NCBI GenBank assembly: GCA_036939755.1
Contig: JALLAZ010001141.1
Span: forward strand, 1 to 10,052
Length of the DNA: 10,052 bases
Direction: 5' to 3'
Source: Stephanodiscus triporus
Taxonomy: Eukaryota > Bacillariophyta > Thalassiosirophyceae > Thalassiosirales > Thalassiosiraceae
The notes below the pieces were generated by a model. That model was not told the DNA's origin. It was given only the letters and a program-made list of their open reading frames with translations, and did not search any database. Position 1 is the first letter of the stretch. Every line of letters starts with the position of its first letter. This document shows, one piece after another, positions 1 to 9,000 of this stretch. The position numbers were made by a program, and so were the translations under genes.

Positions 1-70
1 TCCTCCTCCTCCTCCTCCTCCGACGGTCCGCCCTCCCACCCTCGTCGTCTTCGTCTTCGTCTTCGTCTTC
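1..70. repeat. TCC and TCTTCG simple repeats
   Basis: Bases 1-20 are a TCC run and about 46-70 are TCTTCG units. They lie inside the F-box reading frame, where they encode poly-Arg and an Asp-Glu alternation on the minus strand. Confidence 0.85.
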
Positions 71-847
71 ATCGTCCGACGCCGCGCGCGCGCGCGCGTC
101 GTCCAGCACGCTGTCGTAAACCTTGATCGACCCCGAGAACGGATCGAGGAGGACGTACTCCGCCCCGACGCCGGGCGAGGTCAGGGAGAATGAATCGCAC
201 GCGAATTCGACGGGGGGGGGATCATCGTCGTGCCACCCCCCGGGCCTGATGTTGTCGTCATCGTCGTCGTCGTCGTCGTCGTCCAAGTATCTAGTCGCGT
301 CCTGCGGCACGAGCGGCCTGAAGCGGAACGACCGATCCGACGGGGAGGGACGCGACCGCATTCGCGACAATTCGCCGCCCGTCGTGGTCGTAGTCGTGGT
401 CGTGGTCGTCGAGGAGATGTCCGACGATCGCCGCCCGCCGCGGAGGCAGGACCACAGCGACAGCCGCAGCCGGAGGGCGTCGAGGTAGTCGACGTCGTCG
501 TCGTGGCCGTCGTCGTCGTGCGGCGCGAGGTTGTGACCCTCGAACGCGGCGCGCCAGACGTCCGGACGACGACCGCGGATGACGCGGCGGCGATCGTCGT
601 CGTCGCAGTCGTCGTCGTCGTCGTCGTCGCGGGGGCGCAATCGACGGCGCAATCCACGACAGGTGCCCATCGCCACGCGCACGAGGGACGGCAGGTCGGC
701 GTAGGACAGAATGCGATGGAGGGCGTCGTCGCAGAGCGACGGCAGGTCCACGTCGACGGAAGACGACGACGACGACGACGATTGCGGGTCATCCGTCGTC
801 GTCGTCTTCGTCGTTTTCCTCGGACTATCGTCGCGCGCAATCATCAT
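1..847 (-). CDS. F-box domain protein, N-terminal part (runs off left edge)
   Basis: F-box proteins recruit substrates to SCF ubiquitin ligases through Skp1. The ATG at 847 directly follows an in-frame TAA (850-848), and the frame stays open for 282 codons to the edge. Residues about 31-102 read as an F-box: 'VDLPSLCDDALHRILSYADL' continues into 'PSLVRVAMGTCRGLRRRLR' and ends in 'DVWRAAFEG' (about 96-104). It is interrupted by an acidic insertion at about 74-85. It is preceded by poly-Thr and eight Ser (23-30). Downstream are 'DYLDALRLRLSLWSCLRGG', a Thr run, ten consecutive Asp (188-197) and a conserved-looking stretch including 'AEYVLLDPFSGSIKVYD', then Asp/Glu and seven Arg at the edge. 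It is divergent from the lectin-like gene at 1372. The F-box is seen by pattern; the substrate-binding part is unknown. An intron near the edge cannot be excluded. Homopolymers such as nine C, read as Pro-Pro-Pro (minus strand, 220-212), make the frame sensitive to indels. Confidence 0.72.
   Translation of the reverse strand, partial: MMIARDDSPRKTTKTTTTDDPQSSSSSSSSVDVDLPSLCDDALHRILSYADLPSLVRVAMGTCRGLRRRLRPRDDDDDDDCDDDDRRRVIRGRRPDVWRAAFEGHNLAPHDDDGHDDDVDYLDALRLRLSLWSCLRGGRRSSDISSTTTTTTTTTTGGELSRMRSRPSPSDRSFRFRPLVPQDATRYLDDDDDDDDDDNIRPGGWHDDDPPPVEFACDSFSLTSPGVGAEYVLLDPFSGSIKVYDSVLDDARARAASDDEDEDEDEDDEGGRADRRRRRRRR
82..98. repeat. Alternating CG dinucleotide run
   Basis: A short run of alternating C and G inside the F-box gene, encoding Ala-Arg-Ala-Arg on the minus strand. 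Such runs are prone to slippage and can adopt Z-DNA, but no function is implied. Confidence 0.8.
261..282. repeat. TCG triplet run (poly-Asp in the F-box protein)
   Basis: Perfect TCG repeat on the plus strand, GAC on the minus strand. It encodes most of the ten-Asp tract. The same unit read in other frames produces the spurious poly-Val and poly-Thr ORFs here. Confidence 0.85.
608..629. repeat. GTC triplet run (poly-Asp in F-box insertion)
   Basis: Plus-strand GTC repeat that reads GAC on the minus strand and forms the acidic insertion within the F-box domain (residues about 74-80). Confidence 0.8.
761..781. repeat. GAC triplet run (poly-Ser in the F-box protein)
   Basis: Here the triplet lies in the opposite orientation to the other runs, so the minus-strand reading is TCG. 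It encodes the eight-Ser stretch just before the F-box. Confidence 0.8.
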
Positions 848-1371
848 TTATTTTCTTCTTATCTGAGGGGGTTGTTGGGGGCGGGCGCAGCCGGCGTTTA
901 TCGTACTAGGTACTACTCTATGTCATTGTATTTTTTATTCTATTATTTCTCTATTATTGTTCATTGTTCTTTCTTGAGGGATTGTTCTGTTTTCCCAGTA
1001 GAAATAAACTATTTATTCCTACGCTGTGATCTACCTACTCCAACTCCTTAAGGTGTACTCTACGATACTCTCGAGAGAGTACTCGTACTCTAGAGTTTGT
1101 AGAGTAGAGTGTACTCTAGAGAGTAAGTAGATATCATTTGGTTTTTTGATGTCATAATATTATGTGCTTACGAAGGAACTCTAAAAAGAGCTTTCGTGTT
1201 TTAACAAACAAGCGGACAACTTTTTTTGAATGCCCTTTAAAACCAACGACACCCTCTCATCAGAGAATCATACATCATCATCTATCATCAGATGCCATTG
1301 CATGCACAGCACCATAACAACATATCATACTCCTACGATTTATGGTATTACCATAGACCATATGCTCAATC
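848..1371. promoter_or_regulatory. Divergent intergenic region between F-box and lectin-like genes
   Basis: This 524-base gap separates two head-to-head genes and should hold both promoters. Composition switches sharply from GC-rich triplet repeats to AT-rich DNA at about 848. It carries five TACTCTA/TAGAGTA heptamers, at 914, 1056, 1086, 1100 and 1112. I see no convincing gene; the short ORFs at 1230-1371 have no recognisable content and overlap the lectin gene in other frames. An upstream exon of the lectin-like gene could lie here, because GGCAG at about 1405-1410 could serve as a splice acceptor. Confidence 0.6.
1054..1126. repeat. TACTCTA/TAGAGTA motif cluster
   Basis: About 70 bases hold four heptamers (TACTCTA at 1056, 1086 and 1112; TAGAGTA at 1100). 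They sit with short palindromes, CTCTCGAGAG and ACTCTAGAGT, and further GTACTC/GAGAGT fragments. The same heptamer recurs in the other head-to-head gaps. Confidence 0.7.
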
Positions 1372-2268
1372 ATGCTTACCAAATCATCTCTTTGGCTGCC
1401 TCTTTCGGCAGTCTGCCTCAATAGCGGATCGACCGAGTCCAAACTTTTACGAGCCTCTGCGAAAGAAATACCCGGCGAGAGAATTCTCTTCGAGAATATC
1501 GCCACGGTTTGTCTCTCCATGGAACAATGCAAAAATAAGTTTCTGAGTCTGGACACAGGCGGATACTTCTACTCCGGTAATTTCCCCAGCAAGGGCTGCT
1601 ACACGAAGAATAACAATGTCTGGTTCGGAACGGGCGGAACCGATGAGGAGATGGCTGAGGCTGATTTACCTGGGATTCTAACCCGTGTATGGTGCGATAT
1701 GGAGGTGGAGACGCTAACATTCGCCGAAGGAAGTGTAAATACCCCCACGAAGTGGCCTACTCCACAACCGACGACGCAAGCACCCACGCCCACAATCCCC
1801 ATCGAGTTGGGCTGCTTACCAGATCGATTTGACAATGAACAGATGAACCTAGCCGATCCAACGATCAACTTTAATAAGCTCTATCCTGGTCAGTTTATTT
1901 GTTCGAGGCCTTACTCTGAGAATCAGTATCGCTTTGGTGTTACCGAATCAGGCGATGTCGTATGGACAGACACGGCCGCACAAGGAGAAACCAAGGTTCT
2001 ATTTGAAAATACAGAATCGCACACTGATATTCACTTTTCGCTCCGAGTCGATGCCACGATGGTGGTTACAGACGACACTACCGGCATGGTCCTGTGGGAA
2101 TCGGCACCCGTCGACCTGAAACATCCCATGTCCCATTCTCAGTGCTCGTCGGATCACGATTGTCCCTACTTTCATTTACATTCGGATGGAGTTTTGGTCA
2201 TGAACTACATTCCCAACGATGGAGCGGGATGGCAAGCAACGCAATTGTTTCATGTCTATGATGTGTAG
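1372..2268 (+). CDS. Secreted-looking bulb-lectin-like protein with N-terminal four-Cys module
   Basis: The predicted protein has 298 residues. The N-terminus has a short, weak hydrophobic stretch (LWLPLSAVCL, about 7-16) that could be a signal peptide. Residues about 45-110 form a compact module with cysteines at 47, 53, 76 and 108 and the motifs 'GYFYSGNFPSKGC' and 'GTGGTDEEM'. A Pro/Thr-rich linker (about 124-144, 'TPTKWPTPQPTTQAPTPT') follows. Residues about 148-298 have alternating hydrophobic strands such as 'QYRFGVTESGDVVW', 'TGMVLWES' and 'FHLHSDGVLVMNY', resembling B_lectin (bulb-type mannose-binding) repeats, with Cys 148, 177, 258 and 264. I infer an extracellular or cell-wall carbohydrate-binding role. 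The exact lectin QxDxNxVxY signature is not intact, so sugar binding is uncertain. The start is the first ATG after an in-frame TAG (1354-1356); an upstream exon is possible. Codons are less GC-rich than in the neighbours. Confidence 0.7.
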   Translation: MLTKSSLWLPLSAVCLNSGSTESKLLRASAKEIPGERILFENIATVCLSMEQCKNKFLSLDTGGYFYSGNFPSKGCYTKNNNVWFGTGGTDEEMAEADLPGILTRVWCDMEVETLTFAEGSVNTPTKWPTPQPTTQAPTPTIPIELGCLPDRFDNEQMNLADPTINFNKLYPGQFICSRPYSENQYRFGVTESGDVVWTDTAAQGETKVLFENTESHTDIHFSLRVDATMVVTDDTTGMVLWESAPVDLKHPMSHSQCSSDHDCPYFHLHSDGVLVMNYIPNDGAGWQATQLFHVYDV

Positions 2269-2422
2269 TGACTTGGTCTCCCAGCATGGATGGAATGGGG
2301 AACAGTCCGACGGTCATCCACCCACATGACGCACTTAATCCAATTCGACTCAAGTAAATCAGTGGAATGGCGCGTTGAAAATTAATATCGAAATCATTTA
2401 AGCCTGTTGTCAATAACACCGC

Positions 2423-2428
2423 AATAAA
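2423..2428 (+). terminator. Candidate poly(A) signal for the lectin-like gene
   Basis: AATAAA about 155 bases downstream of the lectin-like stop codon. The distance suits a short 3' UTR, but this hexamer is weakly informative in algae. Confidence 0.3.
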
Positions 2429-2454
2429 AACCAAATAGTGTTGCTTTCTAGGAA

Positions 2455-2556
2455 ATGCGCTCTGCAGAAGAGAGGAAGTCATCTGACGCTGTGACCAGGG
2501 ATAGACTGAAGAAAGAAGTGAGGAAGCAGCGCGAGGGTAACAATGTCATGAGGTAA
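2455..2556 (+). CDS. Small charged ORF, hypothetical (33 codons)
   Basis: An ATG-initiated ORF rich in Lys, Arg and Glu (for example 'RDRLKKEVRKQREG'). It is preceded by an acceptor-like TTGCTTTCTAG and ends beside an AG|GTAACG donor-like site at 2552/2553. It could be an unassigned exon, a short peptide ORF or chance. Nothing in it is recognised. Confidence 0.15.
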   Translation: MRSAEERKSSDAVTRDRLKKEVRKQREGNNVMR

Positions 2557-2682
2557 CGTTTACTATGCCATAGTTCTATTGTAGTTTTTCCTCTTCCTCC
2601 CTAAGTGACATCGTCAGCACGTGCCGAAATTAAAGGAACAGTGTGATTTTCCACCTTCTGGAAAAACCATCCATTGATCTAC

Positions 2683-4533
<1,851 letters not shown>

Positions 4534-4992
4534 GTTTGTCTCCTTTGTCCTTTACGTAGTAGAGTATTTTCTGGTGGCCAACGATAATATGAGAGAATGA
4601 TCGCGTGATTTTGTGCGACAAAACGAGCAACACTGCTCTGTCGGAGGGAGGGTTGTATCCGGATCGTCTGTCTGTGTATCATTCGAGATATCTCGCCGAA
4701 TGCTGATCAGACTGACGTGGCCAATGTTGTGAGAAAGCGGTCGGTATTAATTACTACTCCTACACTCTATTTAATAGAGTACTCCTATGTGTTAGTGTAG
4801 TGGTCCTACGTAGAGCATGGTAGCTACTACTCTAGACAGAAGTACACAGCCACATGTCTCACTTGAGTCTCAGAGGGGGGAGTGATATTTTTTATTCTGT
4901 CGCGGGTCAAACATTTTAGTCATGAGTGCATACGTGGCAAGGATTTATTATTTTGGCGCGGTGGGTTGTTGTTGTTCCTCCATCATCTACAC
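4534..4992. promoter_or_regulatory. Divergent promoter region of GAPDH and the LLAVD-repeat gene
   Basis: This 459-base head-to-head gap holds three TACTCTA/TAGAGTA heptamers (4560, 4775, 4828). The first lies 27 bases upstream of the GAPDH ATG, in its probable 5' UTR. TGACGTGGCCAAT (4713-4725) joins a TGACGT half-site to a CCAAT box. A hairpin lies at 4764-4780 and a short upstream ORF at 4922. The longer minus-strand ORFs across here are shadows of GAPDH exon 1 in wrong frames. Confidence 0.6.
4764..4780. repeat. Inverted repeat around TAGAGTA motif
   Basis: ACTCTATT and AATAGAGT form eight-base arms around a single T. The hairpin or palindrome includes the TAGAGTA heptamer at 4775. Confidence 0.65.
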
Positions 4993-4996
4993 ATGA
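4922..4996 (+). CDS. Small upstream ORF overlapping the repeat-gene start
   Basis: A 24-codon ORF whose TGA (4994-4996) overlaps the ATG at 4993 as ATGA. If the transcript begins upstream of 4922, ribosomes would meet this ORF first and might re-initiate or skip to ATGs at 5029 or 5038. The peptide has no recognised content; translation is unproven. Confidence 0.2.
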   Translation: MSAYVARIYYFGAVGCCCSSIIYT

Positions 4997-5658
4997 GTAG
5001 ACGCGACAACATCCACCAACCCCAAAGCATGGCTACCATGGCGGCCACGCTCCATCATCTTCACGACCCCTTCACGAGCGATCGCCACCGTTTCCTCTCC
5101 CCGACAGCGGACCCGTCTGCTTATCTTCTCCTCGATCTCCTGGCCGTGGACGACTTCGTCGACTCCCGTGCGCCCCCGCCCCACGAGCGCATCCTCCTGG
5201 ACGAGCTCCTCGCGGTAGATCTAGAATTCGCCCTCGCCGGCGTACGACGACGCGATGACGTTTGCACGGCGCCGTGCCTGAGGGACGAGAGGGAGATATT
5301 CCTCGATCTCCTGCACACGGACATGGAGGCGGACGGCGCGCCAGCGCGGGGGGCAGTCGCGCTGCACGATGCCTACGCGAGGGGAGCACTCGCGGGAGCG
5401 CGTCAGGGCGCGCGGGATGACCGCCGCCACGACGACGACGACGACGACGACGAGTTAATGATGCACCTCCTCGCGGTGGACGAGGAGGTCGACTGTGTCA
5501 AGCGATACGGCTTGCGCGCGGCGTCCGACGATTATGCCATCATTTCAGAATTGCACGAGGTGGACAGGGAGGTCGGCGGCGCGAAGGAACGTGCGCTCGT
5601 CGTGGAGGACTTGGGATGCCTGTTGGAAGTCGATCGCATGATTGACGGCTGCGCGTGA
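4993..5658 (+). CDS. Unrecognised protein with six LLAVD-type motifs
   Basis: The ORF gives 221 residues from the ATG at 4993. Alternative starts are 5029 and 5038, the latter in the strongest context (ACCATGG). The frame is open further upstream but has no ATG there. About six copies of a hydrophobic-acidic motif occur: 'LLLDLLAVDDFVD' (45-57), 'ILLDELLAVDLEFA' (67-80), 'IFLDLLHTDMEAD' (102-114), 'LMMHLLAVDEEVD' (155-167), 'AIISELHEVDREV' (182-194) and 'LGCLLEVDRMID' (207-218). The shared core is L-L-x-V-D-x-E-h-D. Spacing between the VD pairs is 23, 34, 53, 28 and 23 residues. The wide gap holds an Ala/Arg stretch and seven Asp. There is no signal peptide or membrane segment in the chosen form. 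I recognise no family; helical repeats are inferred. Codon use is GC-rich. It is divergent from GAPDH and convergent with the synthetase. Confidence 0.65.
   Translation: MSRRDNIHQPQSMATMAATLHHLHDPFTSDRHRFLSPTADPSAYLLLDLLAVDDFVDSRAPPPHERILLDELLAVDLEFALAGVRRRDDVCTAPCLRDEREIFLDLLHTDMEADGAPARGAVALHDAYARGALAGARQGARDDRRHDDDDDDDELMMHLLAVDEEVDCVKRYGLRAASDDYAIISELHEVDREVGGAKERALVVEDLGCLLEVDRMIDGCA
5440..5452. repeat. GAC triplet run encoding poly-Asp
   Basis: Part of a longer GAC tract (about 5430-5452) giving seven Asp between the third and fourth LLAVD motifs. It probably expanded within a linker. Confidence 0.7.
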
Positions 5659-6001
5659 AATTGGAATATCGTTGGAGCGGTAAGTAGTATTTTTCAACTA
5701 CAAATATCTCGCACTACGATACATGCGCTAAAAAGTGAAAAAAGGCACGGAAATGCAGAGTATTTGTAAACTGCAGGTAGCAACTCTGTCTTTCAGTGTA
5801 TGCCAAAAGGAGCTAACTATAGGAATGGGCAGAGTTTCTCATGGAATATAGCGAGAACAGAAGGGCAAATCACAGACGTAGAGGACTTGCATCCACTCGG
5901 TTCAATGGGGGTGAAACGTTACAGAAATGAAAAGTAATCTATTAGAAAGAAGATTCTGTCTAAGTCGTTTGAGCTCAACATAGATGGCTTAATGGACGCA
6001 G
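5659..6001. other. Convergent gap with an intron-like segment
   Basis: This 343-base gap lies between the stop of the repeat gene and the stop of the synthetase. GGTAAGT at 5680 and TCTGTCTTTCAG ending at 5796 look like a matched donor and acceptor about 117 bases apart, on the plus strand. The bracketed DNA is AT-rich, as introns here are. A 45-codon ORF follows. No TACTCTA motif is present. Confidence 0.4.
5800..5937 (+). CDS. 45-codon hypothetical ORF or 3' exon
   Basis: It begins at ATG four bases after a good acceptor-like site and ends TAA at 5935-5937. The peptide contains 'NYRNGQSFSWNIARTEG' and 'ITDVEDLHPLG' and is not recognised. It ends 64 bases before the synthetase stop. It could be a terminal exon of the upstream gene, a separate microprotein or UTR sequence. 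A splice from GC|GTGAAA (5654/5655), just before the repeat-gene stop, would enter this segment in a different frame and soon terminate. Confidence 0.2.
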   Translation: MPKGANYRNGQSFSWNIARTEGQITDVEDLHPLGSMGVKRYRNEK

Positions 6002-9000
6002 TCATACTACCGCTACAGCGTCTTTAACAAAACTTTCAGCCTTTGCAATTACCACGCCAACGTCATCACATTGGGGTACCTGTCCCATGGCACTACTCGC
6101 CTTGCCCCCACCGCTCCCACCCACCGAATCCAAAACATCCTTCAACCACTCGTCGGCCTTCAATCCCGTCTCCTTCATCAGGGCATCAGGTACGACTGCA
6201 AAGCATAACACCTTGCCCCCACTGCCCGCATCTTCTTCGCTGATTCCCATGAACGCCAATTCCGGGGCGATTTTTTGTACTTCCTTGATGACCTTCTGCG
6301 ACGCCTTGGAATCGGCGCCGATGTCCAAATTGAGCACCAACGACCTCTTTCCGCTCGACAACGCCGACTCGACCTCGTCCTTGACCCCGTTCAGGCACTT
6401 GTCCACCCTCTGGGCGAGCAGTCGTTTCTTTGCCTCGATGCCCTTCTTTTGGACCGATTCGATACGAGCGCGGAGTTCTGATTTCAGCGCAGCGGAGAGC
6501 TCCGCGGCGTCCAGCTCCTTCCGAAGAGCGCCCGCCTCCTTGTCTAGCGTGGGTGTGTCATCGGCGACGAGGGATTCCAGGATGGCGGTCCTGCCTTCGA
6601 ATTTTGAGCCTTCGATGCAGTAACGCAAATGGCGTCAGATAGCTAACAGATTGATAACGAACGAGACTCGTTCAAAAAAGCATCTCACCCTGTTCCATGG
6701 CCTTCTTGGCAGAATCCCGAGTCAGGGCGGTAATGCGCCGAATGCCCTTGGCAACCGACGTCTCCTCTGTAAGGACGAATGCCTCCGCCTCGGCAGTATT
6801 CGAAACGTGCGTGCCGCCGCAAAATTCCACGGAGCAGTCGTCGCCCACCTTCACAACGCGGACAGGATCGGGGTAGACCTCGCCAAACATAGCCCGTACG
6901 CCGGGGATGGCCTTCGCGTCGGCTAGCGGCATCACGTTGGAGGTGACGGGGAGGCTTTTTGAGATGACGTCCCTGACGAAATCCTCTGTGGCGCGAAGTT
7001 GGGCGGGGCTCATGGCAGACTTGTGACTGAAATCGAATCGGAGCTTCTCGTCGTTGCACTGGCTGCCTCGCTGGTCGCACCCCTCCCCAAGGACCTCGCG
7101 CAACGCGGAGTTGAGGACGTGCGTCATGGAATGGTTGGGCGCCACGTCTCTCCGGCGCGAGTAATCCACCTTGCATTTAACTCCGGAGCCGGGGGAAATG
7201 GATCCGCCAGAAATCACCCCCGAGTGGAGTGAGTATCCACCGTAGGTCTGCACGTCACTCACGATGAGCTCTCCCCCCCCCTCGAAGGCGATCGTGCCGA
7301 GATCAGCATCCTGACCGCCAGCCTCGGCGTAGAAGGACGATTTGTCCAATATCAAACCGACGGCATCCCCCTCTTTGGCAACTTCACCATCCTTGACAAA
7401 TCCGTCCGGCGTGAATATCGCCCTCACAACCGCATCCAACTCCACGTCCCAAGAGTACTTCGACGAATCGTCGGTGGCAGGGATCCCCCCGTCGGCAAGC
7501 CACGACGTCTGTTCGGCGATGAGCTCCAGCCGCTTCCCCCCCATGCCCCTGGCCGCCAGCCGCGCCTCTCTCGACCGCCGCTTCTGGGCCTCCATCTCGG
7601 CCGCGAAGCCAACCATGTCGATGGTCATGCCTGCCTCCTGCGCCATCAATTCCGTCAGGTCGATGGGAAAGCCGAGGGTGTCGTAAAGAAAGAAGGCCTT
7701 GTCGGCGGACACCACCTTCTTGGACTCCTCACCGTCTTTCTCGCCTTTGATTTCGTCTTCGAAGTACCTAATCCCCCTGTCGAGCATCGTCGAGAAGGAC
7801 TGCTCCTCCTCCATGACGATATCGATGATGTTCGCTTGATTCTTAACAAGTTCCGGGTATGCCTCTCCAAAGGTTTCCACGACGACTGTAGGTGAGGGGG
7901 GAGGGGGAGGGAATTTCGGATCATAAAGTGAGAGCAGGGGTAAAAATGAGCACGCGTCACTCTGTCCACAATACATCAGGTCCATCCGTGTTCACTGTTC
8001 AATGGTTTTTTTTTTCCTCCTGTCGTCGAAAAATATACGTACCGGGGACCAACTTGGCGAAGAATCCGGGCTCGCACTTCAGTATCTGCTGTCCGTACCT
8101 CGTCGCCCTCCTCAGTATCCTCCTAAGCACGTATCCCCTCCCCTCGTTGTCTGGCACTGCACCGTCCGCGAGCGCGAACGTCAAAGTGCGGGCGTGGTCG
8201 GCCACGGCCCGGTACGCGGTGTCCCTGAGCGTCGAATCGTCGTCCCCCACGAGTCCGCCGTACGGCCCGACCGGGGACATACTCGATATTGCCCCGAAAA
8301 GCGGCGCGAAGACGTCGATGTCGTAGTTCGATCGACGTCCCTGCAGGAGCGAGCAAAGTCGCTCGAGTCCCATCCCGGTGTCGACGTGACGAGCGGGCAG
8401 GGACGCCAGCTTCGACGTCTCGTCTCGATTGAACTGTATGAAGACGAGGTTCCATATCTCGATGACGTCCGGATCGTCTGCGTTCACGAGGGACGACGCG
8501 TCCCGATCGCCGATGCGATCGTAGTGTATCTCCGAGCACGGACCGCAGGGACCGGTGTCACCCATCTTTTCGGAAGAGAGAAAAAGACGAAACACATCGG
8601 AGATACATGCGCACGCCTCGTGAGTGGGTCGAATTCGAATCGGGGGGGGACGCACAATCCTCCGTCGAGGAGTGGACGGAGAATGGGATAAGAAAACATC
8701 GGGGCTCGCCCACTTCATCTCCTCACTCACCTCCCAGAAGTTATCCTTGGCGGAGCATCCGATGACCCTCCCCTCCGGCAAGTACCTCGTCCAGCACTCC
8801 CTCGCCTCCTCGTCCGCCGCCAGTCCCAAATCCTCGTCCCCGGCGAAGTACGTCGCGTAAAGCCTCCCCGGATCTATCCCGTATACGTTAACCAGGAGGT
8901 CGTACGCCATGTCGATCGCCTCCGCCTTGAAGTACGACCCGTTGAAGCTCCACGATCCGAGCATCTCGAAGAACGTGTGGTGGTAGGTGTCCCTCCCGAC

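Larger units (their letters stand above)
2269..2682. other. Convergent intergenic region, lectin-like 3' end to GAPDH 3' end
   Basis: This 414-base gap must hold the 3' ends of both genes. It contains a plus-strand AATAAA at 2423 and a 33-codon ORF (2455-2556). No TACTCTA/TAGAGTA motif and no recognisable RNA gene was seen. Confidence 0.55.

Noticed and set aside
181..840. Minus-strand ORF with Arg and Thr runs
   Set aside because: It starts at a TTG and is one frame off the F-box frame, which has a proper ATG, recognisable motifs and no stop to the window edge.
230..1051. Long plus-strand ORF with many Val runs
   Set aside because: It is the antisense shadow of the F-box gene's GAC repeats and runs on into AT-rich intergenic DNA. 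It has no domain-like content.
4882..4992. Upstream extension of the repeat-protein ORF
   Set aside because: The first codon at 4882 is GTG, not ATG, and the extension has AT-rich, UTR-like composition. No ATG occurs in frame before 4993.
8625..8645. GAATTCGAAT sequence resembling a tRNA B box
   Set aside because: It is a short EcoRI-like palindromic stretch inside synthetase intron 1. No acceptor or anticodon stem could be formed around it.
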